From the NCBI RefSeq assembly GCF_000282195.1, contig NZ_AKJT01000044.1, positions 62,001-126,000 of the forward strand: a stretch of 64,000 bases of DNA, given 5' to 3'. Each line of letters begins with the position of its first letter. Within the stretch, counting starts at the first letter, position 1. Source of the DNA: Pseudomonas sp. GM18. Lineage in GTDB: Bacteria > Pseudomonadota > Gammaproteobacteria > Pseudomonadales > Pseudomonadaceae. Below are positions 1 to 9,208 of the stretch, piece by piece. Both the position numbers and the translations under genes were made by a program. The notes below the pieces were generated by a model. It was given only the letters and a program-made list of their open reading frames with translations. It did not search any database and had not been told where the DNA came from.

Positions 1-101
1 AGGCCTGCGCGCAACGGGCTGTCACCAGCGGCCGAATTTACGAACGCATGTGGGAATACCTGACAGCGGGCGACCCCGAAGCCAGCGTTCAAACACTCTA
101 A
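1..101 (+). CDS. C-terminal end of an unidentified protein, cut by the window edge
   Basis: An open frame runs from the left edge (codons in phase with base 3) to a TAA at 99-101 and encodes about 32 residues ending in SVQTL. The stop lies 18 bp before the next gene, so it is probably the previous gene of the same meta-cleavage operon. In such operons this position is often held by a ring-cleavage dioxygenase or hydrolase, but too little is visible to say which. Confidence 0.55.
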   Translation, partial: ACAQRAVTSGRIYERMWEYLTAGDPEASVQTL

Positions 102-119
102 AACAAGAAGGAACACCGT

Positions 120-1580
120 ATGCCTGCGAAAGAATTCCGCCATTTCATCAATGGTGAATGGGTGAGTAGCGCCCGTACGTTCGAGAACCGAAACCCGGCC
201 GACAACAGCCTGATCGGCGTGGTACATGAAGCCGGCAAAGCTGAGGTCGACGCCGCCGTGCGAGCTGCGCAAGCAGCATTGAAAGGCCCTTGGGGCAGCA
301 TGACCGTCGCCCAGCGAACGGCCCTGTTGCACAAAGTGGCGGAGGGCATCGAACGTCGTCATGAAGAGTTTGTGGCTGCGGAAGTGGCCGATACCGGCAA
401 ACCCCGCGCACTCGCCGGGCACTTGGACATTCCCCGTGGCGCGGCCAACTTCAAGGTGTTCGCCGACCTGATCAAGAATGTGCCGACCGAAAGTTTCGTG
501 ATGGATACGCCTGACGGTGGCAAGGCCGTGAACTACAGCGTGCGAGCACCGCGTGGCGTCATCGCCGTTGTTTGCCCTTGGAACCTGCCGCTGTTGCTGA
601 TGACCTGGAAGGTCGGCCCGGCCCTGGCCTGTGGCAATACTGTGGTGGTTAAACCCTCTGAAGAGACACCGGCCACTGCCACACTGCTCGCCGAGGTCAT
701 GAATGAGGCCGGCGTGCCACCGGGTGTGTACAACGTGGTGCATGGTTTCGGCGGTGACTCGGCTGGTGCCTTCCTCACCGCTCACCCAGAGGTCAATGGT
801 GTCACCTTCACCGGTGAAACCGGCACGGGCGAGATCATCATGAAGGCCGCAGCCAAGGGTATCCGCCCGGTATCGCTGGAACTTGGCGGCAAAAACGCCG
901 GCATCGTTTTCGCCGATGCGGACCTGGAAAAGGCCGTCAAAGGATTGGGGCGCGCTGTGTTCGAGAACAGCGGTCAGGTGTGCCTGGGAACCGAGCGCAT
1001 CTACGTGCAGCGTCCGCTGTTCGAGCGCTTTGTCGCTGCATTCAAGGCCCACGCAGAAGGCATCAAAGTGGGTGACCCGAACCAGCACGACAGCACCATG
1101 GGACCAGTGATCTCGCTCGGTCACCGCGAAAAAATTCTCTCTTATTGCCGTCAGGCGGTCGCCGACGGTGCCACGGTCGTTCACGGCGGTGGCATTGCCC
1201 AGGTACCGGAACACCTGGCCGAAGGGGCCTGGTTTGAGCCGACGATCTGGACCGGCCTTGCGGAAACTTCGGCCGTGGTGCGCGAGGAAATCTTTGGCCC
1301 GGTTTGCCACATCGCTCCTTTTGATACCGAAGAAGAAGTCGTCCGCCTGGCTAACGACACACCCTATGGACTCGCCGCCAGCGTGTGGACTAGCAACCTG
1401 CAGGTCGCCCATCGTTTGGGCAGCGCGCTGGACGTGGGTGTCTGCTGGATCAACTCGTGGTTCCTGCGCGACCTGCGTACCGCCTTCGGCGGTGCCAAGC
1501 AGTCGGGTATCGGACGTGAGGGGGGCGTGCATTCGCTTGAGTTCTACACCGAGCTGCGCAATGTCTGCGTACGGCTGTAA
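120..1580 (+). CDS. dmpC: 2-hydroxymuconic semialdehyde dehydrogenase
   Basis: NAD-dependent aldehyde dehydrogenase of 486 residues that oxidises 2-hydroxymuconic semialdehyde, the product of catechol meta-cleavage, to 4-oxalocrotonate in the cytoplasm. The family landmarks are present: PWN near 153-155, the general base in LELGGK (E254) and the nucleophile in SGQVCLG (C288). The text around C288 matches the DmpC/XylG type rather than generic ALDHs. An AAGAAGGA ribosome site precedes the ATG. It opens the readable part of a tightly packed operon whose next five genes complete the pathway. A 2-aminomuconic semialdehyde dehydrogenase (AmnC-like) is the main alternative, since the two are close relatives. 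Confidence 0.88.
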   Translation: MPAKEFRHFINGEWVSSARTFENRNPADNSLIGVVHEAGKAEVDAAVRAAQAALKGPWGSMTVAQRTALLHKVAEGIERRHEEFVAAEVADTGKPRALAGHLDIPRGAANFKVFADLIKNVPTESFVMDTPDGGKAVNYSVRAPRGVIAVVCPWNLPLLLMTWKVGPALACGNTVVVKPSEETPATATLLAEVMNEAGVPPGVYNVVHGFGGDSAGAFLTAHPEVNGVTFTGETGTGEIIMKAAAKGIRPVSLELGGKNAGIVFADADLEKAVKGLGRAVFENSGQVCLGTERIYVQRPLFERFVAAFKAHAEGIKVGDPNQHDSTMGPVISLGHREKILSYCRQAVADGATVVHGGGIAQVPEHLAEGAWFEPTIWTGLAETSAVVREEIFGPVCHIAPFDTEEEVVRLANDTPYGLAASVWTSNLQVAHRLGSALDVGVCWINSWFLRDLRTAFGGAKQSGIGREGGVHSLEFYTELRNVCVRL

Positions 1581-1590
1581 GGAGCTATTC

Positions 1591-2373
1591 ATGAAAAAGC
1601 AAGAGATCCACATTCTCGGCCAGCAACTGCATCAGGCCCTCAGCAACCGCCAGGCTGTGGCTCCGTTGACCGATACCTATCCGGACATGACGCTGGAGCA
1701 GGCTTACCAGGTACAGCTGGAGATGATTCAGCGACGCCTTGACGAAGGCCAAAAGGTGATTGGCAAAAAGATCGGCGTCACCAGCAAAGTGGTGATGGAC
1801 ATGCTCGGCGTCGATCAACCGGACTTCGGTCATCTGCTCTCGGACATGCTCTATGCCGACGGCGCCGCCATTGCCATCGACGGCTTGATCGCACCCAAGG
1901 CCGAAGGCGAGATCGCTTTCGTGCTCAAGGAAGATCTGCGTGGCCCCGGCATCACCGTGGCTGATGTATTGCGGGCCACTGCCTATGTAATGCCGTGCTT
2001 CGAGATTGTCGATTCGCGCATCCGTGACTGGAAAATCCGCATCCAGGATACCGTCGCCGACAACGCTTCCGCCGGGGCTTTCGTCCTGGGCGGGCAGGGC
2101 GTGGCCCCGCGTGACGTCGACCTTGCCTGTGTCGGCATGACCCTAGAAAAGAACGGCGAAGTGGTCGCGACCGGCGCGGGTGCCGCGGCCCTCGGCCATC
2201 CGGCGAATGCCGTGGCCTGGCTGGCCAACAAACTCGGCCAGCTTGGCATTGGCCTGAACAAGGGCGAAGTCATTCTCTCCGGTTCACTGGCCGCCATGGT
2301 GCCGGTCAAGGCCGGAGATCAATTGCGCATAAGCCTGGGCGGTATCGGCTCGGCCTCCGTTCGTTTCGTTTGA
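1591..2373 (+). CDS. dmpE: 2-oxopent-4-enoate (2-hydroxypentadienoate) hydratase
   Basis: 260-residue hydratase of the fumarylacetoacetase-like fold. It adds water to 2-hydroxypenta-2,4-dienoate to give 4-hydroxy-2-oxovalerate. Strings typical of DmpE are present: VIGKKIGVTS near residue 50, QPDFG, AEGEIAF, CFEIVDSRI and the carboxy end GGIGSASVRF. The ribosome site TAAGGAG overlaps the stop of the dehydrogenase, so the two are translationally close. The decarboxylase in the next position is a paralogue, and in DmpE/DmpH systems the two proteins form a complex that channels the unstable dienol. The start is fixed by the ribosome site; the frame stays open upstream but overlaps dmpC. Confidence 0.9.
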   Translation: MKKQEIHILGQQLHQALSNRQAVAPLTDTYPDMTLEQAYQVQLEMIQRRLDEGQKVIGKKIGVTSKVVMDMLGVDQPDFGHLLSDMLYADGAAIAIDGLIAPKAEGEIAFVLKEDLRGPGITVADVLRATAYVMPCFEIVDSRIRDWKIRIQDTVADNASAGAFVLGGQGVAPRDVDLACVGMTLEKNGEVVATGAGAAALGHPANAVAWLANKLGQLGIGLNKGEVILSGSLAAMVPVKAGDQLRISLGGIGSASVRFV

Positions 2374-2384
2374 AGGAAACCCTT

Positions 2385-3188
2385 ATGAATCTCTCTGCAG
2401 CAACTATCGCCCAACTGGCCGAACACCTGGAAAACGCCGAGCTCAACCGCGAGGCGGTGTCCAAAATTACCGACGCCCACCCGGACATGGATTGGGAAGA
2501 TGCCTATGCGATTCAGGACGCCATTCGCCAGCGCAAGGAGTCCCGCGGTGTACGAATCGCCGGACTGAAAATGGGCCTGACGTCTTTCGCGAAGATGAAG
2601 CAAATGGGGGTCACTGACCCTATCCACGGCTTCCTCACGGACTACGGTTCCTGCCTGGACGGCGCGGCTATCGATGTCGACGGGTTGATCCATCCCAAGG
2701 TCGAGGCCGAGATCGCCTTCGTCCTCAAGTATCCGCTCAAGGGCCCGGGCATCCATGTTGGCGACGTCTTGGCGGCCACTGATTTCATCCTCCCGGCGGT
2801 CGAAGTGATCGACTCGCGCTACGAGAACTTCCGCTTCGATCTCAAGAGTGTGATTGCCGACAACACCTCTTCGGCGCGATTCGTCACCGGCGGGCAGATG
2901 TGCGGTGTGCAGGGCATCGACCTCAAATGCCTGGGCGTGGTGCTGGAGAAGAACGGCGAAGTGGTCGCCACCGGCGCCGGCGCCGCGGTGCTCGGTCACC
3001 CGGCGCAGAGCGTCGCCATGCTGGCGAACATGCTTGGCGCCAAGGGGCGTGAACTGCCGGCGGGCTGTTTCATCATGACCGGTGGCATCACCGAGGCCAT
3101 TGCTGTTGCTGCCGGGGACAACATCACCGTGCGCTACCAGCATTTGGGCAGCGTCTCCATGCGCTTCACCTCGTCCAGCCAGCGCTGA
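2385..3188 (+). CDS. dmpH: 4-oxalocrotonate (2-oxo-3-hexenedioate) decarboxylase
   Basis: 267-residue paralogue of the preceding hydratase. It decarboxylates 2-oxo-3-hexenedioate to 2-hydroxypentadienoate, which the hydratase then uses. DmpH-type signatures are AELNREAVSKIT near the start, GLKMGLTSFAKM, HPKVEAEIAFV, VEVIDSRYENF and FIMTGGITEAI near the end. The start ATG follows a TGAAGGAAA ribosome site that overlaps the stop of the upstream gene; an earlier in-frame ATG at 2370 would overlap it further and lacks a site. Gene order here is C-E-H-I-F-G, unlike the dmp plasmid order, but all members needed for the oxalocrotonate branch are present. Confidence 0.9.
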   Translation: MNLSAATIAQLAEHLENAELNREAVSKITDAHPDMDWEDAYAIQDAIRQRKESRGVRIAGLKMGLTSFAKMKQMGVTDPIHGFLTDYGSCLDGAAIDVDGLIHPKVEAEIAFVLKYPLKGPGIHVGDVLAATDFILPAVEVIDSRYENFRFDLKSVIADNTSSARFVTGGQMCGVQGIDLKCLGVVLEKNGEVVATGAGAAVLGHPAQSVAMLANMLGAKGRELPAGCFIMTGGITEAIAVAAGDNITVRYQHLGSVSMRFTSSSQR

Positions 3189-3204
3189 TCCGGAGCTATC
3201 GACC

Positions 3205-3405
3205 ATGCCTATCGCCATGATCCACCTCGCCGAGGGCCGCAGTGAAGAGAAGAAGTATGCACTGTTGGTTAACGTCACCCAGGCCATCGCGCAAAGCCTC
3301 GATGTGCCCGTAGAAAGCGTACGCGTGCTGCTTCAAGAGATTCCCGAAACCCAGTGGGCCGCAGGTGGCAAGACCCTTGCTGAACGCCGGCGTGGTAACG
3401 CCTGA
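3205..3405 (+). CDS. dmpI: 4-oxalocrotonate tautomerase (2-hydroxymuconate tautomerase)
   Basis: 66-residue tautomerase that ketonises 2-hydroxymuconate to 2-oxo-3-hexenedioate. The catalytic proline follows the initiator Met directly (MPIAMIHLAEGRS), and the arginine in GRS and the VRVLLQEIP strand match the 4-OT family. Length is normal for the hexameric enzyme. It sits 16 bp after the decarboxylase that consumes its product. The start is fixed because the proline must be residue 1 of the mature protein. Confidence 0.9.
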   Translation: MPIAMIHLAEGRSEEKKYALLVNVTQAIAQSLDVPVESVRVLLQEIPETQWAAGGKTLAERRRGNA

Positions 3406-3441
3406 TTCCCAGGCAGTGTGCAACGACAGGACACAATAACA

Positions 3442-4380
3442 ATGAGCAATCCAATCAGCGTCGCCATCATCGGCTCGGGCAATATCGGCACTGACCTGAT
3501 GATCAAGATTTTGCGTCACGGCAAGCACCTGAAAATGGCCGCCATGGTCGGTATCGATCCGGCTTCCGACGGCCTGGCCCGTGCCGAACGCATGGGAGTA
3601 GCCGTGACCCATGAAGGCGTTGAAGGCCTGACCCGCATGGACGTCTTCAAGGACATCGACTTCGTCTTCGATGCCACTTCGGCCGGCGCCCATGTGAAGA
3701 ACGATGCGTTCCTGCGCTCGATCAAACCCGGCATTCGCCTGATCGACCTGACGCCCGCGGCCATCGGCCCGTACTGCGTGCCGGTGGTCAATCTGGAGCA
3801 GAATCTCGGCCAACTCAATGTCAACATGGTCACCTGCGGTGGCCAGGCGACCATCCCGATGGTCGCGGCCGTATCGCGAGTGGCCAAGGTGCACTACGCC
3901 GAAATCGTCGCCTCGATCGCCAGCAAATCTGCCGGTCCCGGCACCCGTGCCAACATCGACGAATTCACCGAAACCACCTCCAAGGCTATCGAAGTGATCG
4001 GCGGTGCAGCCAAGGGCAAGGCGATCATCGTGATGAACCCGGCCGAACCGCCGTTGATGATGCGCGACACGGTGTTTGTGCTGTCCGAAGCGGTGGATCA
4101 GGCACTGGTCGAAGCCTCTATCGTCGAGATGGCTGCCGCCGTACAGGCTTATGTGCCGGGCTATCGCCTGAAGCAAAAGGTCCAGTTCGACGTGATTCCT
4201 GAAGACGCGCCGCTGAATATTCCGGGCCTCGGCAAATTCTCCGGCCTCAAAACTTCGGTGTTCCTCGAAGTCGAAGGTGCCGCCCATTACCTGCCAGCCT
4301 ACGCCGGCAATCTCGACATCATGACCTCCGCAGCCTTGGCCACCGCCGAGCGCATGGCGCAGTCGATGCTGAACGCCTGA
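3442..4380 (+). CDS. dmpF: Acetaldehyde dehydrogenase (acylating)
   Basis: 312-residue CoA-acylating acetaldehyde dehydrogenase. It converts acetaldehyde, NAD+ and CoA to acetyl-CoA and works as a channelled complex with the aldolase encoded next. Visible features are the Rossmann motif GSGNIGTDL (11-19) and the catalytic cysteine in TCGGQATIP (C132, the position known in DmpF). The start at 3442 gives the family-typical N-terminus ([10 protein letters not shown]); a GTG eight codons upstream is in frame but less likely. The stop lies 10 bp before the aldolase ATG. Confidence 0.93.
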   Translation: MSNPISVAIIGSGNIGTDLMIKILRHGKHLKMAAMVGIDPASDGLARAERMGVAVTHEGVEGLTRMDVFKDIDFVFDATSAGAHVKNDAFLRSIKPGIRLIDLTPAAIGPYCVPVVNLEQNLGQLNVNMVTCGGQATIPMVAAVSRVAKVHYAEIVASIASKSAGPGTRANIDEFTETTSKAIEVIGGAAKGKAIIVMNPAEPPLMMRDTVFVLSEAVDQALVEASIVEMAAAVQAYVPGYRLKQKVQFDVIPEDAPLNIPGLGKFSGLKTSVFLEVEGAAHYLPAYAGNLDIMTSAALATAERMAQSMLNA

Positions 4381-4390
4381 GGAGACCGAC

Positions 4391-5410
4391 ATGACTTTCA
4401 ATCCCGGTAAAAAACTCTACATCTCCGACGTGACCCTGCGTGACGGCAGCCACGCGATTCGCCACCAGTACTCGATCCAGAATGTGCAGGACATCGCCCG
4501 TGCCCTGGACAAGGCCAAGGTCGACTCGATCGAAGTCGCACACGGTGACGGCCTGCAAGGCTCCAGCTTCAACTACGGCTTCGCGGCGCACACTGATCTG
4601 GAGTGGATCGAGGCAGCGGCCGATGTCATCAGTCACGCCAAAATCACTACCTTGTTGTTGCCCGGCATCGGCACGGTGCATGACCTGAAAGCGGCCTACA
4701 ACGCTGGTGCCCGAGTGGTGCGCATCGCCACTCATTGCACCGAAGCGGATGTGTCGAAACAGCACATCGAGTATGCCCGCGAGCTGGGCATGGACACCGT
4801 CGGTTTCCTGATGATGAGCCACATGATTCCGGCTGAGCAGTTGGCCGCCCAAGCCAAGTTGATGGAGAGCTACGGCGCGACCTGCGTGTACATGGCTGAC
4901 TCCGGTGGGGCGATGAACATGCAGGACATCCGCGAGCGTTTCCGTGCTTTCAAGGCGGTGCTCAAGCCGGAAACCGAAACCGGCATGCACGCCCACCACA
5001 ACCTGAGCCTGGGCGTGGCCAACTCCATCGTCGCGGTGGAAGAGGGCTGTGACCGCATTGACGCCAGCCTGGCTGGCATGGGGGCGGGGGCGGGCAACGC
5101 GCCATTGGAGGTGTTCATCGCTGCCGCCGAGCGACTGGGCTGGAATCATGGCACCGACCTCTACACCTTGATGGATGCCGCCGATGACATCATCCGTCCG
5201 CTGCAGGACCGTCCGGTGCGGGTAGATCGCGAGACGCTGGCGCTGGGTTATGCAGGCGTTTACTCCAGCTTCCTGCGTCATGCCGAAGCGGCGGCCCAGC
5301 GCTACGGGTTGCGTACCGTCGACATCCTGGTCGAATTGGGGCAGCGAAAAATGGTCGGTGGGCAAGAGGACATGATCGTCGATGTGGCACTGGACCTGAC
5401 ACGACGTTGA
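4391..5410 (+). CDS. dmpG: 4-hydroxy-2-oxovalerate aldolase
   Basis: 339-residue class II aldolase that splits 4-hydroxy-2-oxovalerate into pyruvate and acetaldehyde, the last carbon-carbon cleavage of the pathway. The N-terminal VTLRDGSHA (R17, D18, H21) and the metal ligands in [11 protein letters not shown] near residue 200 are intact. A strong ribosome site (TGAGGAGA) overlaps the stop of the dehydrogenase gene. A second, badly broken copy lies at 9209-9845 in this window. Immediately after the stop begins a duplicated block that carries a LysR remnant, so the operon end is a rearrangement boundary. Confidence 0.93.
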   Translation: MTFNPGKKLYISDVTLRDGSHAIRHQYSIQNVQDIARALDKAKVDSIEVAHGDGLQGSSFNYGFAAHTDLEWIEAAADVISHAKITTLLLPGIGTVHDLKAAYNAGARVVRIATHCTEADVSKQHIEYARELGMDTVGFLMMSHMIPAEQLAAQAKLMESYGATCVYMADSGGAMNMQDIRERFRAFKAVLKPETETGMHAHHNLSLGVANSIVAVEEGCDRIDASLAGMGAGAGNAPLEVFIAAAERLGWNHGTDLYTLMDAADDIIRPLQDRPVRVDRETLALGYAGVYSSFLRHAEAAAQRYGLRTVDILVELGQRKMVGGQEDMIVDVALDLTRR

Positions 5411-5906
5411 GTTATCCACGCGTCCGCATAACACTCAAGAATTCCAGTTTTACTGCACTTGCCGGTCGAAGCCCACGTCGCTTTGCTGGCAAGTGCAGTG
5501 TTTTGGTTTCTGAATATCAGTCAAGGCGCTGTGATGAAAGATCTAAATCTGCTCTATACCTTTTAGGCGCTGTGGCGAGACCACTCCGCTTTAATTGCGG
5601 CGCAGAATCTGGGTGTTACGCAGGCAGCCGTCAGCGGGTCGCTCAAGCGGTTACGAAACGACTATGGTGACAGGTTGTTTACGCCGGTAGGTCGCCGAAT
5701 GGAACCCACACCGTTTTGTGTCCACATCGCGCCGCGACTGTTGGCCTCCCTTGCGATGTCAGGGAGGCTGGAAGCCAAATGCCGGTGTTTGATCCGAAAA
5801 GTTGTGAAAAGACATTTACCATCAGAATGCGCAACGTTGGCGAAGTCGTTAGGTTCCTCGCCATCGTAAGCGAATTGTCCAAGGTTGCACCTCAAGCACG
5901 GATACA
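5411..5906 (+). repeat. Direct repeat, copy A (about 496 bp)
   Basis: The stretch starting GTTATCCACGCGTCCGCATA at 5411 recurs at 11721 with scattered substitutions and one net base deletion. It covers the promoter region and first third of a LysR gene. Similarity stops after about 5906, where copy B reads on into intact LysR sequence and copy A runs into the leader of the next gene. It starts directly after the aldolase stop codon. Confidence 0.9.
5534..5906 (+). pseudogene. Truncated LysR regulator (remnant of the gene at 11844)
   Basis: The ATG at 5534 starts the same reading as the intact LysR at 11844, but codon 11 is TAG (5564-5566) where the intact copy has GAG (Glu). A single base is also missing near 5757, and the gene breaks off after about 120 codons, just before the start of the acetolactate-synthase-like gene. 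Only the helix-turn-helix part would have been encoded. It cannot make a regulator. Confidence 0.9.
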
Positions 5907-5926
5907 TGATTTTAGAGGAGAGTGAA

Positions 5927-7570
5927 ATGCTCAAGGCTTCAGACGTCGTAGTGCAGTGCCTCGAGAATGAGGGCGTAGAGTTCGTGTTCGGGATTCCTGG
6001 TGAAGAGAACCTGGATTTACTTGAATCACTCAGGCGTTCCAACATCCGGCTCGTTCTAACTCGACATGAGCAATCGGCTGGTTTCATGGCGGCAACCTAT
6101 GGCCGGTTAACCGGCAAAACGGGAGTCAGCTTATCGACCCTTGGCCCTGGCGCTACGAACCTGGTCACTGCTGGCGCCTATGCCTACTTGGGTGGAATGC
6201 CAATGCTCATGATTACCGGGCAGAAGCCAATCAAAAAGTCCAAGCAGGGCCGTTTCCAGATTCTTGATGTTGTTGGGATGATGCAACCGCTGACCAAGTA
6301 CACCCACCAGTTGGCGTCCGCTGACAACATTCCCTCGCGTGTGCGTGAAGCCTTCCGCCTTGCTGAGGAAGAAAAGCCCGGAGCGGTTCATCTTGAACTT
6401 CCCGAGGACATCGCCGCGGAGCAGACCGAAAGCCGGCCAATTCCTCCGAGCCTGCATCGTCGCCCACTGGCCGAACACAAGGCCATCGAGGCCGCAGTCG
6501 AGAAATTGCAGACAGCCCGTAGCCCGATCCTCGTGATTGGTGCCGGCGCCAATCGCAAGATGACTGCCAAGGTACTCAAGCAACTGATCGACAAGACCGG
6601 CATCCCTTTTGTCACCACTCAGATGGGCAAAGGCGTGGTAGATGAGCGTCATCCACGCTTCCTTGGCAATGCCGCACTGTCTTCCGGCGACTTCGTGCAC
6701 CGTGCCGTCGAGGCGGCTGATCTGATCGTAAACATTGGCCACGACGTGATTGAGAAACCGCCATTTTTCATGGTCCGTGGCGGCACCGAAGTCATCCACA
6801 TCAACTTCCGCTCCGCCGAGGTCGATCCGGTGTACTTCCCACAGGTCGAAGTGATCGGCGATATCGCCAATGCTGTTTGGCAGATCGGCGAGTCCTTGAA
6901 TGACACTTCACACTGGGACTTCACCCGCCTTATGACGATCCGTGAATCCAACGAGGCCCAAGTGATCGAGGGCGCGGACGACAACCGTTTCCCGATCTAC
7001 CCGCAGCGCTTTGTCGCCGACGTGCGTCGTGCCATGCCCTCCGAAGGCATCGTGGCTCTGGATAACGGCATCTACAAAATCTGGTTCGCGCGCAACTACA
7101 AGGCACATAAACCCAACACCGTACTGTTAGACAATGCCTTGGCAACGATGGGTGCGGGCCTGCCTTCGGCGATGGCTTCACATTTGGTCTATCCGGATCG
7201 TCCTGTGGTAGCTGTGTGCGGTGACGGCGGCTTCATGATGAACAGCCAGGAGCTGGAAACCGCCGTACGTTTGAAGATGAACCTGACGGTCATCATCCTA
7301 CGCGATGATGGCTACGGCATGATCCGTTGGAAGCAGTCCAACATGGGGTTCACTGATTTTGGGCTGGACTACGGCAACCCGGATTTCGTCATGTATGCGC
7401 GAAGCTATGGTGCCAAGGGCCACCGGGTGGAAAGCGCCGAAGGCTTCTTGCCGCTACTGCAGCGCTGCATCAGTGAGCCGGGTGTGCACGTTATCGATTG
7501 CCCGGTGGATTATTCCGAGAACGATTTCATTCTGAACCATGAGCTGAAAAGACGTAGCGCTTTGGTTTAA
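5927..7570 (+). CDS. Thiamine-diphosphate enzyme, acetolactate synthase-like
   Basis: 547-residue member of the ThDP-dependent decarboxylase/synthase family, closest in appearance to catabolic or large-subunit acetolactate synthases. The N-terminal domain has the activating glutamate in RHEQSAGFMAATYG (E48), the central domain is a typical FAD/ADP-type fold, and the C-terminal domain carries the ThDP motif beginning GDGGFMMN at 432. The usual NN that closes this motif reads DD (LRDDGYG). No small regulatory subunit is nearby. AGAGGAGA lies just before the start; an in-frame ATG 14 codons upstream lies inside the LysR remnant and is disfavoured. Its promoter region is therefore borrowed from the truncated repeat. 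The natural substrate is unknown; benzaldehyde-lyase-like carboligation is possible. Confidence 0.75.
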   Translation: MLKASDVVVQCLENEGVEFVFGIPGEENLDLLESLRRSNIRLVLTRHEQSAGFMAATYGRLTGKTGVSLSTLGPGATNLVTAGAYAYLGGMPMLMITGQKPIKKSKQGRFQILDVVGMMQPLTKYTHQLASADNIPSRVREAFRLAEEEKPGAVHLELPEDIAAEQTESRPIPPSLHRRPLAEHKAIEAAVEKLQTARSPILVIGAGANRKMTAKVLKQLIDKTGIPFVTTQMGKGVVDERHPRFLGNAALSSGDFVHRAVEAADLIVNIGHDVIEKPPFFMVRGGTEVIHINFRSAEVDPVYFPQVEVIGDIANAVWQIGESLNDTSHWDFTRLMTIRESNEAQVIEGADDNRFPIYPQRFVADVRRAMPSEGIVALDNGIYKIWFARNYKAHKPNTVLLDNALATMGAGLPSAMASHLVYPDRPVVAVCGDGGFMMNSQELETAVRLKMNLTVIILRDDGYGMIRWKQSNMGFTDFGLDYGNPDFVMYARSYGAKGHRVESAEGFLPLLQRCISEPGVHVIDCPVDYSENDFILNHELKRRSALV

Positions 7571-7610
7571 GCCAACGCTCGCCAACCCCTCATTCAGAAA
7601 AGGAAACGTC

Positions 7611-9053
7611 ATGCAGCTTAAAGACACTCAGTTGTTCCGCCAGCAAGCCTTCATCGATGGCGCTTGGGTCGATGCGGACAATGGTCAGACGATCAAGGTC
7701 AACAACCCGGCAACGGGCGAAATTCTGGGCACCGTGCCGAAAATGGGCGCTGCCGAAACCCGCCGCGCCATCGAAGCCGCTGACAAAGCGCTGCCGGCCT
7801 GGCGTGCACTGACCGCCAAAGAACGTGCGAACAAACTGCGTCGCTGGTTCGAACTGATCATCGAGAACTAGGATGACCTGGCTCGTCTGATGACCCTGGA
7901 ACAAGGCAAGCCATTGGCCGAAGCCAAGGGCGAAATCGTTTACGCCGCGTCCTTCATCGAATGGTTCGCCGAAGAAGCCAAGCGCATCTACGGTGACGTG
8001 ATTCCGGGCCACCAGCCAGACAAGCGCCTGATCGTAATCAAGCAGCCAATCGGCGTGACCGCTGCGATCACCCCGTGGAACTTCCCGGCTGCAATGATCA
8101 CCCGTAAGGCCGGCCCGGCCCTGGCCGCCGGTTGCACCATGGTGCTCAAGCCTGCTTCGCAAACCCCGTACTCCGCTTTCGCCCTAGCCGAACTGGCCCA
8201 GCGTGCCGGCATCCCGGCTGGCGTGTTCAGCGTTGTTTCCGGCAGCGCCGGCGACATCGGTACCGAGCTGACCAGCAACCCGATCGTACGCAAGCTGTCC
8301 TTCACCGGTTCGACCGAAATCGGTCGTCAACTGATGGCCGAATGCGCCAAGGACATCAAGAAAGTGGCCCTGGAACTGGGCGGCAACGCGCCGTTCATCG
8401 TGTTCGACGACGCGGACCTGGATAAGGCCGTCGAAGGCGCGATCATTTCCAAGTACCGCAACAACGGCCAGACTTGCGTCTGCGCCAACCGTCTGTACAT
8501 TCAGGACGGCGTTTACGACGCATTCGCCGAGAAGCTCAAAGTGGCTGTCGCCAAACTCAAGATCGGCAACGGTCTGGAAGCCGGTACCACTACTGGTCCG
8601 CTGATCGACGAAAAAGCCGTGGCCAAGGTCAAAGAACACATCGCCGACGCCTTGAGCAAAGGCGCCCAGGTACTGGCCGGTGGCAACACCATCGAAGGCA
8701 ACTTCTTCGAGCCGACCATTCTGGTCAACGTACCGAAGAGCGCTGCCGTGGCCAAGGAAGAAACCTTTGGTCCACTGGCTCCACTGTTCCGCTTCAAAGA
8801 CGAAGCCGAGGTGATCGCGATGTCCAACGACACCGAGTTCGGCCTGGCTTCGTACTTCTATGCTCGCGACCTGGGCCGTGTATTCCGCGTGGCGGAAGCC
8901 CTGGAATACGGCATGGTCGGCGTCAACACCGGGTTGATCTCCAACGAAGTCGCGCCGTTCGGTGGCATCAAGGCCTCGGGCCTGGGCCGTGAAGGCTCCA
9001 AGTACGGCATCGAAGACTATCTGGAAATCAAGTATCTGTGCTTGAGCGTGTAA
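7611..9053 (+). pseudogene. Succinate-semialdehyde dehydrogenase-like gene interrupted by one amber codon
   Basis: The frame from ATG 7611 to TAA 9053 would encode a 480-residue GabD-type NAD(P)-dependent semialdehyde dehydrogenase, the normal length. It is broken only by TAG at 7869-7871 (codon 87), where relatives have a glutamine or similar residue between IEN and [14 protein letters not shown]. All catalytic parts lie after the stop: PWNFP, LELGGN and NNGQTCVC. The first 86 codons alone give no enzyme; a restart at ATG 7890 would lack the N-terminal strand of the cofactor domain. The absence of any other damage suggests a recent loss. A clear terminator follows. Confidence 0.85.
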
Positions 9054-9093
9054 TAGGTTTTCAACCTTATTAGTCTGATTGACTGAAAGGAAT

Positions 9094-9124
9094 GGGGCCG
9101 GCGAGTCCGGCTCCGATTTTTTCT
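9094..9124 (+). terminator. Rho-independent terminator after the dehydrogenase gene
   Basis: Eight-base-pair stem (GGGGCCGG with CCGGCTCC, one G-U pair) around a five-base loop, followed by GA and a T-rich tail. It ends transcription about 40 bp after the semialdehyde dehydrogenase frame. Confidence 0.8.
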
Positions 9125-9208
9125 TCTGTCCTTTCATATCACTGAAGCTATCGCTCCGCGGCTACAAGCCACCCCAATTTTCAATGGAAGTGGGCGTAGG
9201 ACCAACGG

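Noticed and set aside
1168..1590. Upstream extension of the hydratase frame inside the dehydrogenase gene
   Set aside because: It is the wrong frame of dmpC; the hydratase start at 1591 has its own ribosome site.
5885..5926. Longer start of the ThDP enzyme at 5885
   Set aside because: These codons lie in the LysR repeat and have no family similarity; AGAGGAGA before 5927 marks the real start.
7611..9053. Programmed read-through or recoding of the TAG in the dehydrogenase gene
   Set aside because: No recoding signal follows the stop, and the only special tRNA in the window reads UGA, not UAG. Treated as a nonsense mutation.
8184..9137. Long open frames antisense to the dehydrogenase, and similar ones opposite 2319-3287, 3196-4401, 4319-5434, 42442-43665 and 44854-46353
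   Set aside because: They mirror high-GC codon use of the genes on the other strand and show no protein-family features.
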